From: Chrysomallon squamiferum
Lineage: Eukaryota > Mollusca > Gastropoda > Neomphalida > Peltospiridae
Assembly: GCA_012295275.1 (NCBI GenBank)
Contig: CM022666.1
Location: 6,644,265-6,708,264 of the forward strand
DNA length: 64,000 nucleotides
Direction: 5' to 3'
Part shown: positions 1-12,261 of the stretch, one piece after another
Layout of the letters: each line of letters starts with the position of its first letter
How positions within the stretch are numbered: position 1 is the first letter of the stretch
Translations under genes and position numbers: made by a program
Notes under the pieces: model-generated
Seen by the model: the letters and a program-made list of their open reading frames with translations, nothing else
Databases searched by the model: none
Told to the model about the DNA's origin: nothing

Positions 1-1820
1 CTGCAAATACTTTGGCTATGACTGAAAAAGTTTATACGAAGGACCAAATCATTGGGAATACTTTTAGATAAATACCTTCTTTTTTAATGATTTACATTCA
101 CTATATTTGATACATAGATTATTTCGATATTTGTCATATTTGCATACTTTATGCGATAAGCAATATCCATGTGTCAATAATACCTCAGATTAAAGATGTA
201 ATTGGTTCCAAATTTCCAATAATTAAGTGAGGTAAGCGGGAGACTAATTTACATAGAATTAAGGTTAAAAGCAGTGGTTACTTTCTCGCTGATGAGATCT
301 GACATAAAAAAAAAGAGTTGAAATAAGGAGAAATAAAACGGCAGTTTAGACATAAATGATTTAATAGATTGTAGATATTAAATAAACAGTAAATCATTTA
401 CAAATCAGTTTATACAAATACATTAAGAAATAAGTATATGCCGCTCATTGTGGGTTTGGTTTCATTTAAGATATTGTATTTTGTTTCTAAAGTTATTGCC
501 TTCCGTTTCTTTTATCATCAGCATTTGCCGGTATACTGTTATTCGTTTTGACATATTGGAGGGGTAAATTACAAACGAGTTTAAGTCTAAAGATATTATG
601 ACAAGCAGAAGACAAAAGAGAATCAGAATATCAGATGCACGTATGACGTGTCAACTGATCAACACAGCTGAGAGAAGCTCGTGAATGAACGAAAAATTAA
701 AGAAAAAGGACTTAAAAACATGCACTGTATACATTTGTATCATTTATTTCGAGCAATTAACTATTAAATTAAATTTCTATTTATATAATTTGTAAAGAAG
801 AAAGTGGGTTAAAGCGTGGTATCGTTAAGCGAGATATTACTGTATTTGTACAATAATAATCGCTTTCCAAATAATCTGGAGCAGTTCATTAAAATGACTG
901 AGGTAAAACCAAACATGTCAATAAGACTACTGAACCACATTTAGCCTTTCTACGAAATGGGATTCTACCAAATGGGACTAAGCCATTACTGCTACCACTA
1001 CAGCTTCTGCTTCTACTACAACAAATTTGTATTATGATTACTGCAATCATGGTCATTACTACCACTACTTCTTTTTATCATTGCATTTATTATGTTTTAA
1101 TACTACTACTACTACTTGATCCACTACAACAACAACTACTACTACTATTACTACAGATATACACCTACTACACCTACTACTACTACTACTATAGGATTAT
1201 AAGTTCTCCGCTAAAAATAAACAATAATAATTAAAAAAAGTACGATGCCAGTTGTTAGATCTTTTTGAGTGCATGACGTCAATGATGTCGTTGCTGTCGA
1301 GACTGGTGTTTTTGGAAAAACGCAGCCGGTTTCCTGGATTCTGGATCTCATCCATGATAGAGTGTCGGTGAGCTATTTTTGGCAGTTTAGAAGGAGATAC
1401 TCAATTAGAAACCAGAAACCGATATGGAGTCACTCTCCAATGAACAGCTGCATTAAAAATAAATAAATAAATAAATAAATACATAAATAAAATTTAACAT
1501 AAACTGCATGTTTATTTTTTAAAAGGTTCATTCAAATGACGTTTCTTATGCATTCGGATATATATTAGTTGCTACCAATCTTTTCTAATCATAAAGTAAT
1601 AAACGTTTGCTGTTTATGCTTTTATTGTGTGTTAAAAACATTGATGTAGAAAGAGTAAAATTTAATAACATATTCTTCTTGGTTTTTTTTTTGTTTATTT
1701 TCTTTTTTTTAATCTGTTTGTTTTTATACTACGTAAATATATGCACGTAAATTGATAGTTTTTTCCATGTAAAATTTATTCATTTAATTAGTTATTTAAT
1801 CTTGTATTATTTTTCTAAGA

Positions 1821-1865
<45 letters not shown>

Positions 1866-1885
1866 GACACACACACATACACACT
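1821..1885. repeat. (TA)n(CA)n microsatellite
   Basis: Compound TA then CA dinucleotide tract with AGACAC interruptions. Confidence 0.95.
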
Positions 1886-1969
1886 ATTTATTCAAGCTTG
1901 TAATAACATATAATATATTACTAATTTTTATAATGTATTACAAAAATCCAATCCAAAGCCTTTCTACAT

Positions 1970-1973
<4 letters not shown>

Positions 1974-2052
<79 letters not shown>
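1974..2052. repeat. (CT)n microsatellite
   Basis: About 39 uninterrupted CT units. Confidence 0.98.
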
Positions 2053-2056
<4 letters not shown>

Positions 2057-2601
2057 CACAAGCATACAAATGTAATTGTATCTTCATACATTTCATAGAT
2101 TTACGTATGTTTAATACAGCATTATATCATAGATAGTTACATAAATTAAATCATTTTACTTATGTTTCTGGTAATAATATGGTAACACAAAATTTTTTAT
2201 TAATTTATTATAAAATGAATAAAAAATAAAACAAAATAAAACAAAAAATAAAAAACAAAACCCTAAAACAAAGTTAATTTTTACCAAAACAAACCAAGAT
2301 AACTTACCACAAAACCGTAAAAACCACCAATCAAACAACAAATATTAACTTTAAAATATTACTGACAGTTCAACATGGCATCCAGTTTGTCTGTAGAATA
2401 TTCCTTCAAACAGTTGAAGATGGTTACCATAGATACAACTCAGTTTTGTTTCCTTGGTAATGCTGTTTTGACTCAGTTTGATTTTTTTGCCCTTGCTTTG
2501 CCAATGGATACTGGCTGGATTTTGAATATATTACAAATTTATTTCTATCCTACAACAGACACATTTGTTATTATAGTGTTTTTACCCTTAATACAATTTA
2601 A

Positions 2602-2637
<36 letters not shown>

Positions 2638-3946
2638 AGATATTCCATATTTTACCTACATTACTAATATTTTTAATTATAATTACTCAAAATTTTCTTA
2701 AACTCATTGTATTGTTATTAAATCTATTAAAACATGTTTAATTAATTTATTTTTCTCTATAAGAAGATAAATAATGAAGATTTATTATAATCAATTTATT
2801 CTGGATAATATTGTTATAATTTCCAAATGTGAATGATGATAATAATAAGAAAACTGGCATACACAAACTCATCTATATATATATATATATATATTAGTCA
2901 CATTTGAAAATCATAAAAAATAATGTTTATTAATAATAGATTATTATTAGTAATGTATAAAACCTGTTATACAAAAAATAATTAAAAAAGTAAATAAAAT
3001 AAAATAAATTCAGTGATTAGCAATAAATATATTAAAAATAATAATAATACATATATATATATATACAGTGTATATTACTGGAATAGTTTAAACAGGAAGT
3101 ATTTAACAAGAGAGGCTAATGTACATGTTAGGCATATATGAATATGATTATACAACAAGTGAATTGTGTATTACACTTTTTAATTTACAATGTTAAAATG
3201 TATATATACTGTTGTTTTTAACTTTCAAACGATCCAAATAAATTTTGCAAACATCCAAAATAGTTCTTGTTAATCTAATTTGTACTGTAAACAAAAAGAC
3301 TATTTTGATTACTTTCAAATGATTTTATTGTTTGTTTCATAAAATGATTGTTCTATTTTTGTCCAAGAAACCAACCTTTGCTAGTAATAAAGTTTAACAG
3401 GATTTATAATAACCTTATGATTGTTAATATTAAACTATGACAAAAGCAAACTTAGTAATAATTTATTACAGTAATATAGGAAAATTATGATAAAAATTTG
3501 CTAATAATAAACTATTACTATTACATGATAGGTTTCAGTGGATACCAAACATTTTTTAATAATAAAGTTTGAGAGCAGTGTAACATAAATGTAAAAAAAC
3601 TAATGCTAGCTAATAATAAAGTATAACTAATATATAATAGATGGTCAAGAACTAATCTTTGCTAATAATAAAGATTGACAGCAGTATAACAAAAAGAAAT
3701 ATGAAATTTTGCTATTTCTTTTAAGTTTATTGTTATTATTTTGTTACATTTGTGTATGTAAATTGCAACTCATAAATAACTTAAAATTAAAAAAATAATA
3801 AATAATGTTCTCTGCGTCATTTAATGTATGCTGAATTAAAGGCACAGATTAATTCATTAATATTATATTTATTTATGTATAAATATCTTCTTTTTGTAGC
3901 AAAATATAATTTCATTTTAAAATAGAAAAAGAAAGTGGTTTTTTGT

Positions 3947-4118
3947 ACCTAAGGTGAACAGTCCCCCAGTTAACTCATTTTCAAGTATGAGTTAATCTGT
4001 ATTAGCCACTCTGAGGTGGGCAGATAACTCTTTTTCAAGTAAGAGTTATCCCATGTTAGCCTACCTGAGGTGGGGGTGTCATCACTCACCAGGTGACTCA
4101 ATGTTGCTGCATTTTAGG
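3947..4118. repeat. 172-bp double-hairpin module, copy A
   Basis: Two tandem sub-repeats of about 54 bp. Each has a stem (TTAACTCA/TGAGTTAA, then GATAACTCT/AGAGTTATC) around a TTTCAAGTA-type loop, followed by a TTAGCC and TGAGGTGGG tail. The module ends in a G/C-rich TCATCACTCACCAGGTGA segment. It is exactly 172 bp in all three copies. I see no tRNA-like boxes or coding frame. Confidence 0.8.
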
Positions 4119-4925
4119 AACAATTTTAAAAATTAAACTGATAATATTTATAAAAGAATTAAAATATGGTGAGGAATCTTAAAGAAAAGAAAAATAAGAA
4201 TAAGAAAACAAATTTTGTTTATACTATAAGACACAACTAACTTTACCAACATAAATTAAAAAGAAAGCAGTGTTTTCAATACAACATATATTAATATTAA
4301 ATTTTTTTCATTAAATTTCCTTTTTATCAAATATAAATTATGAAATCAAAAAGGTGAAATACATAGTTGATATAATCATTATGTGATTATTACTGAATCA
4401 ATAATATAATAATTATTTCTTCAAATATAATATTTTATTTATTTATTTATTTATTTATTAACTGCTTTATTTATTTACTTATTTAGTTATTTATTTAGTT
4501 ATTTATACATACTCTTTCCTTTATTTAAACTTATTTATATACTTTTATGGCTATTAATTTAATTTATAATTTCATTTATTTATTTACCTACACATAGAGA
4601 CAACTTCATTCAATCTTTATTTACTTAAAAATTAATTTATTTATTCATAAAGATTTACTTATACCAAAATCTTGTTATCATGAAAGAATGTAAATATAAT
4701 CTTCTTTCTTTTTCAATGTGTTTAATAAAAAATTATTTATTTTTGGTTTGATACTTTCTGTTAGATTTTAAATTTTATAATTAATATTTATATTATCCTG
4801 CACAATTAAAATGAAGTGACAAAAGAAAAGGTTAAAAAAGATACAATTGTTGTGTCCTATAATATAAATTAAATTTTGAAGCATCAATCAAAACAAAAAA
4901 TAAATAAAAAATAAATAAATATAAA

Positions 4926-5088
4926 TTTTTGATGCTTTTTTTGACGGTTCACCAAAATAATGGAGAACGGAGAATTCTACAGAAACATTTTCCAAGTTTG
5001 ATTTCCTAGATACCAAATTTGAAATAAACTCCAATCTGAGAACCTTACACTGACCAGAGGACAGCTAATGTCATGTCATGTGACTTTT
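4926..5088. repeat. 162-bp conserved module, copy A
   Basis: Shared core from GACGGTTCACCAAAATAATG to CATGTCATGTGAC. A minus-strand frame (EFISNLVSRKSNL, then HYFGEPSK) is open in all three copies but has no ATG and stops upstream; coding is not supported. Confidence 0.7.
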
Positions 5089-5389
5089 CAAATACAGCTA
5101 ATCTTAACTCTTAAAACTTGTCATTGTCTGTTTGTAAGTCTCTCATTCAGTGTATTTGTCCTTGTATTTCAGTAAATAGGTGTGACATATTTGTGAATTG
5201 TTGTAATGTTTATATCCATGTTTCTACTATAAACACATATAACAAAAACACTTGAATACAAACACATTAAAAAAAACATACAGACACAGACACATCTCCC
5301 TAGAAATAACTGAACATAAATACATACAAAGACATTCAATAAAGATATATAATGACATAAAATAAACAGACATGTGACAAACAAGTTAA

Positions 5390-5565
5390 CACAGAACAAA
5401 CATGCAGACATTAGACAAGTTAATACAGAACAAACATGCAAACATTAGACAAACAAGATAACACAGAACAAACATGCAGACATTAGACAAAGAAGTTAAC
5501 ACAGAACAAACATGCAGACATTAGACAAGTTAATACAGAGCAAACATGCAAACAAATATGGACTG
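5390..5565. repeat. 38-bp satellite units at the edge of the copy A array
   Basis: About four units with AACAAACATGCAGACATTAG and GTTAACACAG. This is the same family that fills the copy C array; it grades directly into the 40-bp family. Confidence 0.85.
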
Positions 5566-7350
5566 ACAATACACAAACATATAAATATAAAACAAACATG
5601 CAGACACAATACACAAACATATAAACATAAAACAAACTTACAGACACAATACACAAATATATAAATATAAGACAAACATACAGGCTCAATACACAAACAT
5701 ATAAATATAAAACAAACATGCAGACACAACACACAAACATATAAATATAAAACAAACATACACTCACAATACACAAATATATAAAAATAAATCAAACATA
5801 CACACACAGTATGCAAACATATAAATATAAAACATACAGGCACAATACACAAACAAATAAACATAGAACAAACTTACAGACACAATACACAAACATATAA
5901 AAATATAACAAACATACAGACACAATACACAAACATATAAATATAAAACTAACATGCAGACACAATACACAAACATGTAAATATAAAACAAACATACAGA
6001 CACCATACACAAACATGCAGACATAATAAACACATATACAAATATAAAACAAACACGGAGACACAAAACACAAACATAAATAAAAAACAAACATGCAGAC
6101 ACAATACACAAACATATAAATATAAAACAAACATACAGACACAATACATACAAACATATAAATATAAAACAGACATGCAGACACAATACACAAACATAAA
6201 TATAAAACAAACACACAGACACAATACACAAACATATAAATGTAAAACAAACATGCAGACACAATACACAAACATATAAATATAAAACATACATACAGAC
6301 ACAATACACAAACATATAAATATAAAATAAACATACACACACAATACACAAACATATAAATATAAAACAAACATGCAGACACAATACACAAACATATAAA
6401 TATAAAACAAACATGCAGACACAATACACAAACATAAATATAAAAGAAACATACAGACACAATACACAAACATATAAATATAAAACAAACATATCAATAC
6501 AATACACACAAACATATAAATATAAAACTAACATGCAGACACAATACAGAAACATAAATATAAAACAAACATACAGACACAATACACACAAACATATAAA
6601 CAAAAAACAAACATGCAGACACAATACACGAACATATAAATATAAAACAAACATGCATACAAAATACACAAACATATAAATACAAAATACACAAACATAT
6701 AAATACAAAACAAACATGCAGACACAATACACAAACATATAAATATAAAACTAACATGCAGACACAATACAGAAACACATAAATATAAAACAAACATACA
6801 GACACAATACACACAAACATATAAACAAAAAACAAACATGCAGACACAATACACGAACATATAAATATAAAACAAACATGCATACAAAATACACAAACAT
6901 ATAAATACAAAACAAACAAGCAGACACAATACACAAACATATAAATATAAAACTAACATGCAGACACAATACAGAAACACATAAATATAAAACAAACATA
7001 CAGACACAATACACACAAACATATAAACATAAAACATGCAGACACAATACACGAACATATAAATATAAAACAAACATGCATACAAAATACACAAACATAT
7101 AAATACAAAACAAACAAGCAGACACCATACATAAACATATAAATACAAAACAAATATGCAGACACAATACACAAACATATAAATATAAAACAAACATACA
7201 GACACAATACACAAACATGCAGACACAATACACAAACATAAACATAAAACAAACATGCAGACACAATACAGAAACATAAATATAAACATGGAGACAATAC
7301 ACAAACATATAAACATGGAGACACAATACACAAACATATATAAATATAAA
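5566..7350. repeat. 40-bp satellite array, copy A
   Basis: Roughly 45 units built on ACAAACATGCAGACACAATA then CACAAACATATAAATATAAA. The plus strand is almost free of G (1-2 per unit). The period is not a multiple of 3 and the minus strand lacks stops in all three frames, so long Cys/Val/Phe-rich frames (up to 324 residues) are artefacts. Confidence 0.95.
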
Positions 7351-7635
7351 ACAATCAAACTGTTATCAACTGCAGAGAAAGAGACAGACATACAAATACT
7401 GAACAGACATTTCATGGACATAAACATCGGGTTTGAATCAGGCAATGTTGTTTTGTTATCGTTTGTTTAAATTATGGTGATTTCACAAAAATAGTCTAAT
7501 TATTGATGTAGAGTATGTTTCAGCAATTAATCTTGTACAAAATATTATTCTGAAATAATAATTTCCTACCTTGAATACTGAAAAATGAAGCAAGTGAAAA
7601 AACACATGACAATGAACATGGCTGTCCTCTGAGTG

Positions 7636-7660
7636 TGACGTTATTTCATTATTGACGTCA
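7636..7660. promoter_or_regulatory. Paired CRE-like sites, copy A
   Basis: TGACGTTA at 7636 and the palindrome TGACGTCA at 7653, 17 bp start to start, within a conserved stretch that continues CTGTCGTTATTCTCCGG. CREB/ATF binding is inferred from the motif only. Confidence 0.5.
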
Positions 7661-7703
7661 CTGTCGTTATTCTCCGGCTATTTACGACTGTTGTCGAAAC
7701 AAC

Positions 7704-7704
<1 letters not shown>

Positions 7705-7754
<50 letters not shown>
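7705..7754. repeat. (AAT)n repeat, copy A
   Basis: Follows the CRE module; an AAT tract sits at the same place in copy B (18050-18102), and a short AAT run in copy C (24945-24957). Confidence 0.95.
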
Positions 7755-7755
<1 letters not shown>

Positions 7756-8015
7756 GAAAGAAGAACAAGACCTACAAAAAAATTGAAAATAATAATAATA
7801 ATTAATAAAGATTTAATAATTCTTTATTTCCCAAAGGACAAATTTTCCAGCAATACTTTTTTGTTAGCGCCATTTGAACGACACGTTCTGTTAGTTTTTT
7901 GTCACATGCGCTTGTATTTGACAGCATGACACAAACATTCTAATTCGTCAGCAACAGAGATGTCCACGATCAGATTATTGGGTTGGGGGGGGGGTTCCAA
8001 GGTGCACGGATCAGC

Positions 8016-8053
<38 letters not shown>

Positions 8054-8305
8054 AAAATGTATTTCAAATGTGACTACCATTCGTTCGCTCAATGATGCCA
8101 TTCTGACTGTTTCCTTTCCATATAAAATCGTTGTTAATGGAAGAAAGACAGCGGGGTTGTTTGTTAGAATACGTTCGTGATAAAGATTTTCATTCTTCTC
8201 TGACGGATTATCTTCCCATGACATACTGAGCGATTGTAAATAGTACCCTTTTTAATTTACTGACTAGTTTTCGTTATCAGCTTTTGTCTGTCCTAGTAGC
8301 TAGTT

Positions 8306-8307
<2 letters not shown>

Positions 8308-8381
<74 letters not shown>
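8308..8381. repeat. (CT)n repeat, copy A
   Basis: About 37 CT units; orthologous in position to 18543-18655. Confidence 0.97.
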
Positions 8382-8382
<1 letters not shown>

Positions 8383-8585
8383 AAACATGTACGTTTTGTT
8401 TCGGGGCTGGGGCCTCATTACCTAAAGCATGATCTACCCCTGAATAAATATTTTTTTTCTTACATATACTGAATTTAAAATTAATTCTGATTCGAGCTGT
8501 TGATCAAAAGATATGCAAGTATTCTGCAAATAGATCATTGTTTAATGTCTGTAGCAGATATAATAATAATAATGACAAAGATGAT

Positions 8586-8700
8586 GATGATAATAATAAT
8601 AATAATAATAATAATACAGGGAAATCCTTTTATAGAGGATTATACATTTTTATTGTATGCAGATCTAGTGTTAATGTGTGTGTTGTTTGTGTGTGTGTGT

Positions 8701-8731
<31 letters not shown>

Positions 8732-8851
8732 ATCTTAAGAGAGAAGTCTACATTCCTGACATTCCAGACATTACACTTAGTGATTTTAAAAAACAAAACT
8801 ATGCTTATAGTTGTTTATGTCATTTATTTATTTATTTATTTATTATTAATA

Positions 8852-8906
<55 letters not shown>

Positions 8907-9088
8907 GATGTATGTATTTCAGTTGAAATGAAATACTTCATAATAACTTTTATTTAGTTTTGTTTGGTTTTTCTGCCTAAATATAGTAGTGCAAATATTT
9001 ATTATTTTATTTTGTATTTATAAAGAATTTTTTTTTTTAGGGAGGGGATATCCCACATTTTTTACTTATTATTATTTTATATTTTTTA

Positions 9089-9140
<52 letters not shown>

Positions 9141-9254
9141 AAATACAATTTGAACTTATTAATGAAATTAAATTTGAAATAATCTCATTTAAAATACATA
9201 ACTTTATTTATTTTTCAAGCTCACACATTCAGAAACGAAAGCAAATTTGAACAC

Positions 9255-9289
<35 letters not shown>

Positions 9290-9461
9290 CAAACAAATCA
9301 CTTACTATTCATGCTAAAACTGTCCCTTATATTTCATAACAATAATTGAATTATAAATACAAAGGTTGGTGACAAATATATTTTATAAAAATTTAAATTA
9401 TTTATGACAATAATATAAGAAAATGTTAAAAAATATATTTTCAATAATAAAATTAATATAT
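8586..9461. other. Spacer between copies A and B, microsatellite-rich
   Basis: Contains a GT tract (8675-8731) and three ATT tracts (8863-8906, 9083-9139, 9258-9286) in AT-rich DNA. No gene is seen. Most of it has no counterpart between copies B and C. Confidence 0.7.
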
Positions 9462-10084
9462 TGTAATACAATTGGCTTGAGTTGAAATGAAACTTTATTA
9501 ATAATAATTTGAGAGTAACATAAAAATGTTAAGATCTAATGTTTGCTAATAATAAAGTTCTACGTTAATATAACAAAAAATAAAGAAAATTGCTTTTAGG
9601 CTTATTTCTTATTATTATTTTGTTAAATTTCAAAACTACAACTAAAAAAAATCAAAATATTCTATCTGCATCATTCATCTGTGATCTTTTCATTATTGTC
9701 TCCTTTATTATTAGTAAAGATTGGTCATCAGTAAAGATCACTTAAAAATATAGAATATGGATTCAGGGTTTTTTGATAATAAACTCTAGTATCTTAAAAA
9801 ATAATCTTCAGGAAAAAAATATATTTACATCTGAAAGCAGTGTTGTACATGAAATATTTAATTTAAAATAAAATTAATAGAAATTAAAATATTCTTTCAG
9901 TGACCTTCTGCTTGATGTTTTGATAAAGGACATATTGATTTTTTTAATGCCAAGAACAAAATACTTTTTTTTTGATAATACCAGTGTTGTGTGATATTGT
10001 TGGTATGTTTAATGTATCCCCATTTTGCTTTGTTTTTATTTTTTCAAATATTTTGTGTATAAGCATGAATTAATTTTATCATAA

Positions 10085-10720
10085 GGGTCATTCCGTGTCA
10101 AATCACCCCAAAAAAAAAAGAAATTTAAACCCGACCGTCTCAGATTTTTATGAAACTTGGTATACTTGTTGACTGGGATCCCACAGCACCAAATCTGAAA
10201 TGTTAGCTCAATCAGACCAGTGGTGTGGGAGATACGGCCCACCGAATTTTGAGATTTTTGCCAAAAATGGGTGTGACCACCAACCTTAGAACCCTCATAT
10301 CTTAGGAACTACTGGGCCAATCTTCACAAAATTGGTATTGTTAGAAAGGCAAAATGACAAGGATACCAAATCTGCCATTTTTGTTTAGTTTGGAAAATAC
10401 TGGAGTACCTTGACCTTTTGACCTTTGCTATGACCTTGAAATTGACCGTGTGGATCACGTGATCTTGAGATGACCTTTATTGAAATTTAATCTCCCACAT
10501 GTTAACTAAAACATATAAAAGTTTCCTGGGTGTAATATTTTTTGTTTAGCCACAATATAGATTTAAAAAATGCACATACATGAAAATAACACCTTTTCAG
10601 CCATTAACATCTGATTAACTAAAACCTGAATGATCAACTCTGGATGCTAGGAATCACCATCTCTCTTGATCATCGAGTAAGACATTGTAGGCCTACATGT
10701 ATGCATAAAGTTCACATAAA
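10085..10720. repeat. Left terminal inverted repeat of the 2.8-kb element
   Basis: Pairs with 12262-12886. It carries a cluster of TGACCT nuclear-receptor half-sites at about 10410-10440. Confidence 0.88.
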
Positions 10721-11104
10721 TTTGAGAGAACTAGGTGTTTCTGATGCTTAACCTTCTCACTATGTTTGTTTCAAATGCTCACTGTATCCTTCATTCCCAG
10801 ACACATTCTACTGTTCTCATCACTTTCATAAAATTGGATTATTTCCTCCTTCAATTCATTGTCCTTTCAATGGTAAAGGGTGACAAAATCAAGATTTGCA
10901 CACGCTCTGGGTAGGATTCAGAATTAACATGTCATTTTAATGTTACTGTAGCTGATGCTAGTTTTTTTCTGTCCTTTCATTCATTTACTGGAATGTGCTA
11001 GAGAATGGAGTTTGACAGGAGTTTCGCCTAAACTCGACAGAATAGAATTCAAATCAAAGTCCTTTTCTGGGGAAACAACAACCAGCGGTTTGTCTGGCAA
11101 GTTA

Positions 11105-11398
11105 TCACCAAATTCTCCCATTGTAATACCACCATCCTAAAGCCATCCTCTGCAGGACCTTTGATTTCTGAAGGGTAATCAGACAGTCACAGCACAACTT
11201 GTCTCCTGGCACTAGTGTCTTTGGAGGATTTACTAAGCATTTGTAAGTGCCCATGCTAACAATTCTTAAAGATCTAGTGCGTGCTTGCTCAGGGTGGTGA
11301 TTAAGGGGATCACAACAGTTTTTCTGCAATGTTGAAAATTTGATGAAAAGTTCTTGTTCGTGATACTCTTGATGTCCCGTGTTTTGATCCCACTTCAA
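11105..11398 (-). pseudogene. Degraded transposon protein fragment with Cys/His pattern
   Basis: A 97-codon frame has NCCDPLNHH, RTRSLRIVSM and LVPGDKLCCDCL. The C-C...H...C-C-x-C pattern suggests a zinc-binding segment. A second stretch in another frame to the left (about 11,130-10,980) reads NLPDKPLVV and LNSILSSLGETPVKLHS, so the original frame was probably broken by an indel. Its location inside the element suggests a former transposon protein. I cannot name the family with certainty. Confidence 0.4.
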
Positions 11399-12261
11399 AG
11401 AGTGAGGAGTTCGACTTCCTCAGTTTTCCATACACTTCGCAACAACTCCTTTTTGATATGATGGTGTTGATAACACACATTTTCAGGAGAGTTAAAGCTG
11501 CAGTTAGCCCTGGACGAAATAAGGATTTTCAGTATTGGCCTGCACCTTCAATTCAATAGAACAAAGTCAGTGCTTTCCTAAATATTAAATTAAATCCTGA
11601 AACCCTTTCAGTAAAGTTAAGCAGGTCATAAAATGGCAGCAGAGTACATGTGTTATTGCCAAAGGCCCACAAGTCTTGGGCATTTATGTCAGTCTTCTCA
11701 AGTATAAATCACAGTTTATTAAGGTGAAGTAGACCTTGTTCATACTCTGTGCCGAAGACTGGGTGTACAAATACATTATGCAGTACATCACTTGATGACG
11801 TTTGATTTCAGACTGGGTTGTACTGTTGTTGACTGAAACCTTGTTCAAAGCCAATGGCAAGGCCCACATGACATGATAAAATTACTTAATAGGTTTTATG
11901 AAATAAAAATATTGTTTATATATCAACATCTGACATTGTGTCCAACTTAAAAAGCTTCAGATTGTCAAAGAAATGCAGATGAAGAAACTTTTTTGTCTTA
12001 AACTTCTAATTGCCATGTGCTCAATGGGGATTGCACCAGGGAATCTAAAGGAGTTCCTGACCTGTCTGAAGCATCACTTCCTGTTAACCCTTTGAGCCTG
12101 ACTGTGTAGAACATGTCAGGTGGGTTTTAACTCCAAAGATAAGTTTTTAGTCTCAGAGAAAATGTACATTGTAATGCATTGTATCAATCATCCATGCAGG
12201 TATGCATTTTTTTAAATCTCTATTATGGCTAAACAAAAAATATTATACCCAGGAAACTTTT

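Larger units (their letters stand above)
1..3524. other. AT-rich intergenic DNA, no gene recognised
   Basis: No convincing exon was found. Short open frames are repeat-driven (CT, trinucleotide) or unsupported. A somewhat GC-richer patch at about 2365-2540 gives a plus frame that runs into a poly-T tract. Near 3375-3525 diverged copies of a GCTAATAATAAAGTTT motif begin. Confidence 0.6.
3525..8585. repeat. Copy A of a three-copy tandem segmental duplication
   Basis: It shares ordered modules with 9,462-20,235 and 20,281-25,160: a TAATAATAAAG-rich start, a 172-bp hairpin block (3947-4118), a 162-bp block (about 4926-5088), a satellite (5390-7350), a post-satellite block (about 7355-7460), paired CRE-like sites (7636-7660), an AAT repeat, and a CT repeat with flanks to 8585. 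No insertions, so it approximates the ancestral layout. No gene is recognised in it. Confidence 0.85.

Noticed and set aside
1269-1466. 65-codon plus-strand frame
   Set aside because: No recognisable motif, ends in an AAAT repeat and has no supporting context.
2375-2701. 108-codon plus-strand frame
   Set aside because: The right part runs through a poly-T tract and AT-rich DNA; there is no recognisable domain and no splice support.
5483-7445. Long minus-strand frames rich in Cys, Val, Phe and Tyr over the copy A satellite
   Set aside because: They overlap in all three frames, follow the 40-bp period and have no splice or start context. They result from a C-poor strand lacking stop codons.
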